Positions 6,558-10,409 of a stretch of DNA of 10,409 bases are shown one piece after another. Position numbers and translations under genes: made by a program. Positions within the stretch are counted from its first letter, which is position 1, and each line of letters opens with the position of its first letter. The notes under the pieces are model-generated. The model was not told the DNA's origin. It ran no database searches and saw only the letters and a list, made by a program, of their open reading frames with translations. This DNA is from a bacterium (GTDB lineage Bacteria > Ratteibacteria > UBA8468 > B48-G9 > JAFGKM01), in NCBI GenBank assembly GCA_029548585.1, contig JAKPNC010000008.1, forward strand, positions 1 through 10,409, given 5' to 3'.

Positions 6558-8477
6558 TCAGAACCATGAAACGTAACCCCTTTTGTCGAAAATCATGTTG
6601 AGAAGTATTTCGGCCACGGTCCAGGTTATGTGGCTCAATATTACTCCGAGAAAGAAAGAAACGCTTCTCCTGTAAACATTGTGGCCCCCGAACCTCAGTA
6701 CGAGTCCTTTTATAAGCCAGGCAAGAAAGATGGCGAACCACCAGCGCCTGATAACAGATGAATCGGATATTGGAAAACCTATGTAGTGGATGGGCCACCA
6801 GAGAAATTTCGAATGCAGAAATACAAGGACTGACATCACAGCGGCTCCAATTCCAGTCCATATCCACCTTGAAAGTACAACGTCTCCTGTCAGCGGATCC
6901 TGGAGATGGGGCAGGATGGCATTGGCAATCTCGTTGGACATTGAACCGCCGAAAATCCTGTCTCCGAACCACGTCCCTGTTGTATTGAGGGCGCCGATAT
7001 TGTAAGCAAGGTGTATATGTACCCATGCCGAGGAAACGTAAGAAATGACCAGGGCTGCCATGATGGCGGCAAAAACCGTCCTTGGAGGAATCCTGGCATC
7101 GTCCTGTATCCTGAGCATGTGCCCGCCGGTTGTCATAACGGATGAACGCAGAGACGCCGTCCAGCTGTACTGGAGACCAAGGGCTATATACCCGTTTTCT
7201 GTAATGACCCCCGGAGGCAGGAGGTAGGAGGCATAAGCCGGAGGTATGCACTGGGACTGCGCGGAAGGCAGTCCCGTCTGGCAGACGATCCTTGAAAGCC
7301 CTATGAAAACGACCATTACAAAGAGCATGAAAAAAAATGAGGCAAACCAGGGCATGCCCGCATGCCTGAGGAATGCACACATAACGAAAAATCCGAGGAT
7401 TGTTCCTATAACAGCCGTCCGGTAGGGAAGGATCTCGTCCGAATCGTCTATTGATGCCGCGGGGGTGAAGGCCTTCCTGAAACAATCGGCCAGGTGCCTC
7501 CTGGCGCGCCAGCAGAGGAAGAAGACAAGTACTATCATGGCCCCGCCACCCTGGAATGTGCTTGCCGCCGTTCGCCCGCCGAAAGGTGCGTTCATGCCCG
7601 GAAGCCTGAAACCTGCCACACTGAAAATACTGTTCTGAACCGTAGAGATTATTAAAAATAACCACATGGAGAGAGAAACGCTTCTCGGTATAAGATACGA
7701 AAACCCGAGTATGGGGAAATCAGGATTCAAGACGAATGTCAACCCGAACCTCTCTGAAATAATCAGGCCTTTTCTCATTCCTATCATAACTTCTCCCGTA
7801 GATGTCAGGGAGATCCAGTTCATTAGGTAGAAGAAAAAGGTGATTGATAATCCGAGCCAGAAAAGCTTATCCCTGAAAAGAACCGGGACGCGGCTCTGAC
7901 CGTCTTTTCGGGCCATCTCGAGAGGCAGTATCATCAGGGGATATATCAGCCTTTCCCTCTCAATCCACTGTTTCCTGAAAAGTACCATTACGCATATGCT
8001 CAGGAAAGAGAATACCATTACGTAGACCATCAGGTAAGACATGGGCATCAGCCATTCCCCGTAAGGAGCTGAAGCCCCCGGAGGAAGTCCTTCAAAAAAC
8101 CACCTGACGGCATTCTCGTCCTGCAAGAGCATGACTGGCCTTATGCGTGAAATTATAAGTTCCTGCCAGCGGTTTGCAGATGTTGCGAAATATTTAAGTC
8201 CCACGACGGTTGCCATCAGGTAATGCATGAGACCGTAGCTCGGAAGAACTGAAGCAACCGAGACCATGATGAAAATGAGAAAAAGCTCCGATTTTTTCAA
8301 CTCAAAGAACCTGTGGATGGAAGAAAGGATAAGCATTATGAAGAGAAGAAATATGGCGGCGGGAGCCCAGTACTCCCATCCGAACCTTCCCGGCAAACCC
8401 TTGAATACCAGGTATGGATCAAGCATGCCGGTTAAAGCTGAAAAGATGCATCCCAGGATAAAAGCACGCTTTCTCAT
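6558..8477 (-). CDS. Large polytopic membrane protein, DUF6785/DUF6784-type
   Basis: The 639-residue product has about 12-13 hydrophobic segments, including residues 5-25, 39-57, 63-80, 146-167, 206-225, 267-290, 353-371, 376-395, 468-487, 538-556, 580-594 and 604-628. Blocks such as the WFFEG region (126-130), RKQWIERERLIYPL (168-181) and LPGMNAPFGG (292-301) recall the uncharacterised DUF6785/DUF6784 membrane proteins, recognised from memory. Their topology looks transporter-like (somewhat like oligopeptide transporters), but no substrate is known. The middle loop (about 397-463) is rich in Gly, Pro and Ser and may line a pore or re-entrant region. GGAGG lies 11 bp before the start ATG. The gene sits between the membrane ferredoxin and pspC on the same strand. 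The integral membrane nature is clear; the family is likely; the function is unknown. Confidence 0.8.
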   Translation of the reverse strand: MRKRAFILGCIFSALTGMLDPYLVFKGLPGRFGWEYWAPAAIFLLFIMLILSSIHRFFELKKSELFLIFIMVSVASVLPSYGLMHYLMATVVGLKYFATSANRWQELIISRIRPVMLLQDENAVRWFFEGLPPGASAPYGEWLMPMSYLMVYVMVFSFLSICVMVLFRKQWIERERLIYPLMILPLEMARKDGQSRVPVLFRDKLFWLGLSITFFFYLMNWISLTSTGEVMIGMRKGLIISERFGLTFVLNPDFPILGFSYLIPRSVSLSMWLFLIISTVQNSIFSVAGFRLPGMNAPFGGRTAASTFQGGGAMIVLVFFLCWRARRHLADCFRKAFTPAASIDDSDEILPYRTAVIGTILGFFVMCAFLRHAGMPWFASFFFMLFVMVVFIGLSRIVCQTGLPSAQSQCIPPAYASYLLPPGVITENGYIALGLQYSWTASLRSSVMTTGGHMLRIQDDARIPPRTVFAAIMAALVISYVSSAWVHIHLAYNIGALNTTGTWFGDRIFGGSMSNEIANAILPHLQDPLTGDVVLSRWIWTGIGAAVMSVLVFLHSKFLWWPIHYIGFPISDSSVIRRWWFAIFLAWLIKGLVLRFGGHNVYRRSVSFFLGVILSHITWTVAEILLNMIFDKRGYVSWF

Positions 8478-8635
8478 TGATTATGCACCCTCCGCCATTT
8501 CCCGGAAGGAAGGGATTTCCATTCCCTGAAGAAGAATGATATTCCCCATTCCGGGCGCTTTTACCCCATATTTAAACACAAGAGTCCTTTTTCTGCAAGA
8601 GCTCTTCATCTTAATTATTGAGGCAACGGGAAATT

Positions 8636-9313
8636 TTAGACTTCAGGATTCCGGGTTTGGCTGAGAGCCTTTTTAGGGCATGCGGCGATGCAGAGCCCGC
8701 ACTTAAGGCAATCCTTTTCTTTCATATCCCTCAAGCCTTCGGATTTAAACCGGTAAGGCTCAAGCTGCAGGGGGCAGACTCTGGAGCACAGGCGGCATTC
8801 CACACATAATGATGAATCTATCTTCATGGGATTTCTTCCCCTGCCGAACCAGCTTGAAAAGGAGGCAACCGGGCAGAAGGTGCACCAGGTTCTCTGGTGG
8901 ATAAAAAGGGCGAGGATGATCCCAACAAGGGTAACGGCGGAAAGCATGTTGATGAAAAAGAAGCCTATGGAACGAAAATCCGGCCATCTGCTTGCCACCT
9001 GTAAGGCCATCATAGAGAACATGAACAGAAGGACCGCTATCCTGAAGGGAGTTCTTTTGAGGAAAGAAGGGATCTTTCTCCCCAGGCTGACAGCTTTACC
9101 TGCCGTGTCGAGGAAACTCCCTCGGGGACAGAAGTAGTTGCACCATATCCTGCCCCTTGAAATACCGAGGTAAATCCCCAGGACCATGCATACCGGGACA
9201 AGGTATCCAATCACCGGAAAAAACCTTCCTGCTCCCAGCAGCAGTATAAAAATAGCCGACATGAATAACTGTTTTCGATGCCTGAGTTTCGACAGAGCCT
9301 TGTAATCTTCCAT
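8636..9313 (-). CDS. Membrane-bound 4Fe-4S ferredoxin-type protein, NapH/YccM-like
   Basis: The 225-residue protein has four hydrophobic segments (about 17-31, 35-51, 90-106, 118-138). Two membrane-proximal motifs, CNYFCP (58-63) and CTFCP (144-148), are typical of the NapH/NosR/RdxA/YccM group. A C-terminal pair of 4Fe-4S sites follows: C170-C173-C176 with C180-Pro, and C202-C205-C208 with C212-Pro. Such proteins pass electrons from quinol or soluble donors to a partner enzyme or across the membrane. NapH, NosR and CcoG relatives differ in partners, and no reductase, nap, nos or cco gene is visible here. The start ATG has GGGGG just upstream. It lies 125 bp downstream of the 139-residue protein gene and 158 bp upstream of the large membrane protein gene. 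The redox role is well supported; the partner is unknown. Confidence 0.88.
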   Translation of the reverse strand: MEDYKALSKLRHRKQLFMSAIFILLLGAGRFFPVIGYLVPVCMVLGIYLGISRGRIWCNYFCPRGSFLDTAGKAVSLGRKIPSFLKRTPFRIAVLLFMFSMMALQVASRWPDFRSIGFFFINMLSAVTLVGIILALFIHQRTWCTFCPVASFSSWFGRGRNPMKIDSSLCVECRLCSRVCPLQLEPYRFKSEGLRDMKEKDCLKCGLCIAACPKKALSQTRNPEV

Positions 9314-9438
9314 TTCATCCCCCGGAAGTTGTATACGGGACTTTTTTAGTTGGATGAATTCTCAAATTGACACAAAGGAAGAACGATACGCCACAACCTG
9401 AAAAATCCTTCCCCATCAATAATAATATCAGCGGTTTA

Positions 9439-9858
9439 TTAGTCGCCGCATGTCAAAAAGCCAACCAGGAGAATAATCAGGGCGGCTATGAATATTCCAA
9501 GTCCCCAGAATGCCCATTTTCTCTGCACCCTGCGGAAATGTTCAACACTCTCCCATTTCCTTGACTGCCATGCCCACTGGTTGCCCTTCGCGCCGAGTAC
9601 AAATGCAATTACGATGCTAACATAAGGAATAAATGCTATGAGGCCTATCCAGACCCTGTTGGATATCGCCCATATCCAGGTGAGTAGGAAAGCCCCCCAG
9701 TTCCATCGCCTTAGTTCCGCCGGCAGGACTGATATTGAACCCCGTCCCGAATCGTTTTCTGCATTGGCTTCATTCTTTTCCGCACTACCGGGGCATCCGC
9801 AGGATGCAGTTGCGCAGTTTTCCGATTCATTCTCAGAGAGGCATTTTTCGCATTTCAT
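9439..9858 (-). CDS. Small membrane protein with Cys-rich N terminus, uncharacterised
   Basis: The 139-residue product starts with a CxxC pair (C3, C6) and further cysteines (C15, C20, C22), suggesting a small metal-binding or zinc-ribbon-like head. A charged linker leads to a conserved-looking block, PAELRRWNWGAFLLTW (46-61). Hydrophobic segments follow at about 55-90 and 115-136, with an aromatic, basic stretch (KGNQWAWQSRKW, 91-102) between them. Similar short proteins with the RRWNWGAFLL...W pattern are common in bacteria and often carry unreliable names; I do not assign a function. AGGAGG (9863-9868 on the complement) lies 4 bp before the ATG and fixes the start. Two adjacent stop codons (TAA TAA) end it. 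It is the first gene of the minus-strand membrane cluster. Confidence 0.8.
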   Translation of the reverse strand: MKCEKCLSENESENCATASCGCPGSAEKNEANAENDSGRGSISVLPAELRRWNWGAFLLTWIWAISNRVWIGLIAFIPYVSIVIAFVLGAKGNQWAWQSRKWESVEHFRRVQRKWAFWGLGIFIAALIILLVGFLTCGD

Positions 9859-10143
9859 ATTTCCTCCTGCTTTTTGTTCGGTTATGACAAAATTGGCTAT
9901 GCTTTAAGTAGTGTTTATTCAGCCTTTCAATGGTTTTAAAAGTATTTATTGCTCTCTCCCCTCCGCCTGAGTTAAAACCTGGCGGCCTATGGCAGGAGGA
10001 CAGAAGAAAAGAAAGCCTTAAGCGAATAAAAATGATATCCTGAAGAGAAGCTTTCATTATGACAAGCTTTGAAAGCACTCTTCAATGAACGATTATATTC
10101 TTTTTTTCAAAAAAACAACCGCCGTTTCTGCAAGACCCCGCGG

Positions 10144-10155
10144 CTTTCATGAAAG
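10144..10155. repeat. 12-bp perfect palindrome CTTTCATGAAAG
   Basis: The palindrome overlaps the left arm of the longer hairpin that begins at 10149, so the two structures would compete in RNA. It could be a dimeric operator. Only the symmetry is seen. Confidence 0.4.
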
Positions 10156-10214
10156 GGAAAGTGACCGCATTTTCTTCTCACTTGACAATGAAGAATGATC
10201 ACTTTCCATTTCAT
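10149..10214. repeat. Nested inverted repeat, 16-bp arms with one mismatch
   Basis: The outer arms ATGAAAGGGAAAGTGA (10149-10164) and TCACTTTCCATTTCAT (10199-10214) pair with one mismatch (10155/10208). The 34-nt interval holds a second, nested stem of TTCTTC type with GAAGAA, joined by a small bulge, around TCACTTGACAAT. No T-run follows, so a simple terminator is unlikely. It could be a small structured RNA, a palindromic repeat unit or a miniature element; none is proven. Confidence 0.5.
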
Positions 10215-10409
10215 ATTATAATACAGGGGTATGCATTTTCAAATTTATGGTCTTCCTGGCGGCAAACACGTGGATATCAGACATGTGATATTCAGGCAAT
10301 TTTCGCAATATCTCATTTATGATTAGACTTCAAAATAATTAACCTGAAATATGGATAAGAAAAACAGACCTCGTAAAGCTTCATTCATTTAAAGCAACCT
10401 CTCCCTTTT

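Larger units (their letters stand above)
9859..10409. other. Non-coding region with several inverted repeats
   Basis: No gene is supported in these 551 bp. Open frames on the minus strand (about 9833-10078) and the plus strand (10085-10198) lack ribosome sites and family resemblance. Repeated CTTTCA/TGAAAG units appear: GCTTTCA (10050-10056) with TGAAAGC (10070-10076), the palindrome CTTTCATGAAAG (10144-10155), and the nested hairpin at 10149-10214. A further pair, ATATCA-N6-TGATAT, spans 10274-10291. A perfect TATAAT occurs at 10217-10222 without a good -35. The promoter of the 139-residue protein gene must lie here, but I could not pick a clear one. Confidence 0.45.

Noticed and set aside
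6514..7665. A 383-codon open frame on the minus strand overlapping the large membrane protein gene in another frame
   Set aside because: It lies inside a well-supported gene with a clear transmembrane pattern. Its product is rich in Arg, His, Cys and Ser with no fold-like pattern, and it lacks a ribosome site, so it is a frame shadow.
9317..9349. CCCG...CGGG followed by a run of six T residues, terminator-like on the plus strand
   Set aside because: The stem is only 4 bp and no plus-strand gene lies upstream to be terminated; the flanking genes are on the minus strand.
9833..10078. An 81-codon minus-strand open frame upstream of the 139-residue protein
   Set aside because: It has no ribosome site, overlaps the well-supported start of that gene, and its basic, low-complexity product resembles no family.
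10085..10198. A short plus-strand open frame (about 37 codons) starting MNDYILFF
   Set aside because: It has no convincing ribosome site and overlaps the inverted-repeat region, whose structure better explains the sequence.
1..10409. CRISPR arrays, tRNA or rRNA genes, insertion sequences, integrase or phage genes
   Set aside because: No regularly spaced direct repeats, tRNA-like T-arm sequences, rRNA blocks or recombinase motifs were seen on either strand.

Overview
The window reads as a chromosomal segment of an unidentified bacterium. Coding density is high, GC content looks moderate (judged by eye), the gene ends are AT-rich, and ATA, AGA and AGG codons are common. A dTDP-glucose 4,6-dehydratase suggests a sugar-decorated envelope (LPS, O-antigen or exopolysaccharide). 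A UroD-family methyltransferase-like protein, an aspartase and a membrane 4Fe-4S ferredoxin fit an anaerobic or facultative life style. I cannot place the organism more precisely. There is no rRNA, tRNA, transposase, integrase, phage gene or CRISPR array, so the region looks like ordinary mixed-function chromosome.

Layout. 1-474 is AT-rich non-coding DNA with a sigma70-like promoter and an 18-bp palindrome, followed by a plus-strand UroD-domain gene (475-1608). A convergent pair of minus-strand genes follows: an alpha/beta hydrolase (3819-4691) and, downstream of it, an unusual fusion of a cyclic-nucleotide-binding-type sensor domain to aspartate ammonia-lyase (1831-3690). The hydrolase has a near-consensus promoter at 4750-4778. 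The fusion gene has its own leader with a palindrome and a hairpin. A divergent plus-strand block carries a possible 38-residue small ORF (4882-4998) and an orphan rfbB/rmlB (5097-6173).

From 6214 to 9858 every gene is on the minus strand. In transcription order these are a 139-residue Cys-rich two-helix membrane protein, a polytopic membrane protein with two CxxxCP/CxxCP motifs and two 4Fe-4S clusters (NapH/YccM-like), a 639-residue polytopic membrane protein of the DUF6785/DUF6784 type, and a small PspC-domain protein. Gaps of 125-158 bp separate them, so they may or may not be one transcript. The last 551 bp (9859-10409) hold no convincing gene but contain several inverted repeats, the best being a nested hairpin at 10149-10214.

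How they may work together: the aspartase releases ammonia and fumarate from aspartate, possibly under control of its N-terminal sensor domain. The four minus-strand genes at 6214-9858 all encode membrane proteins, which suggests an envelope-related cluster, but no shared pathway can be read from the sequence. I did not find a clear new multi-gene system. The most distinctive item is the sensor-aspartase fusion.
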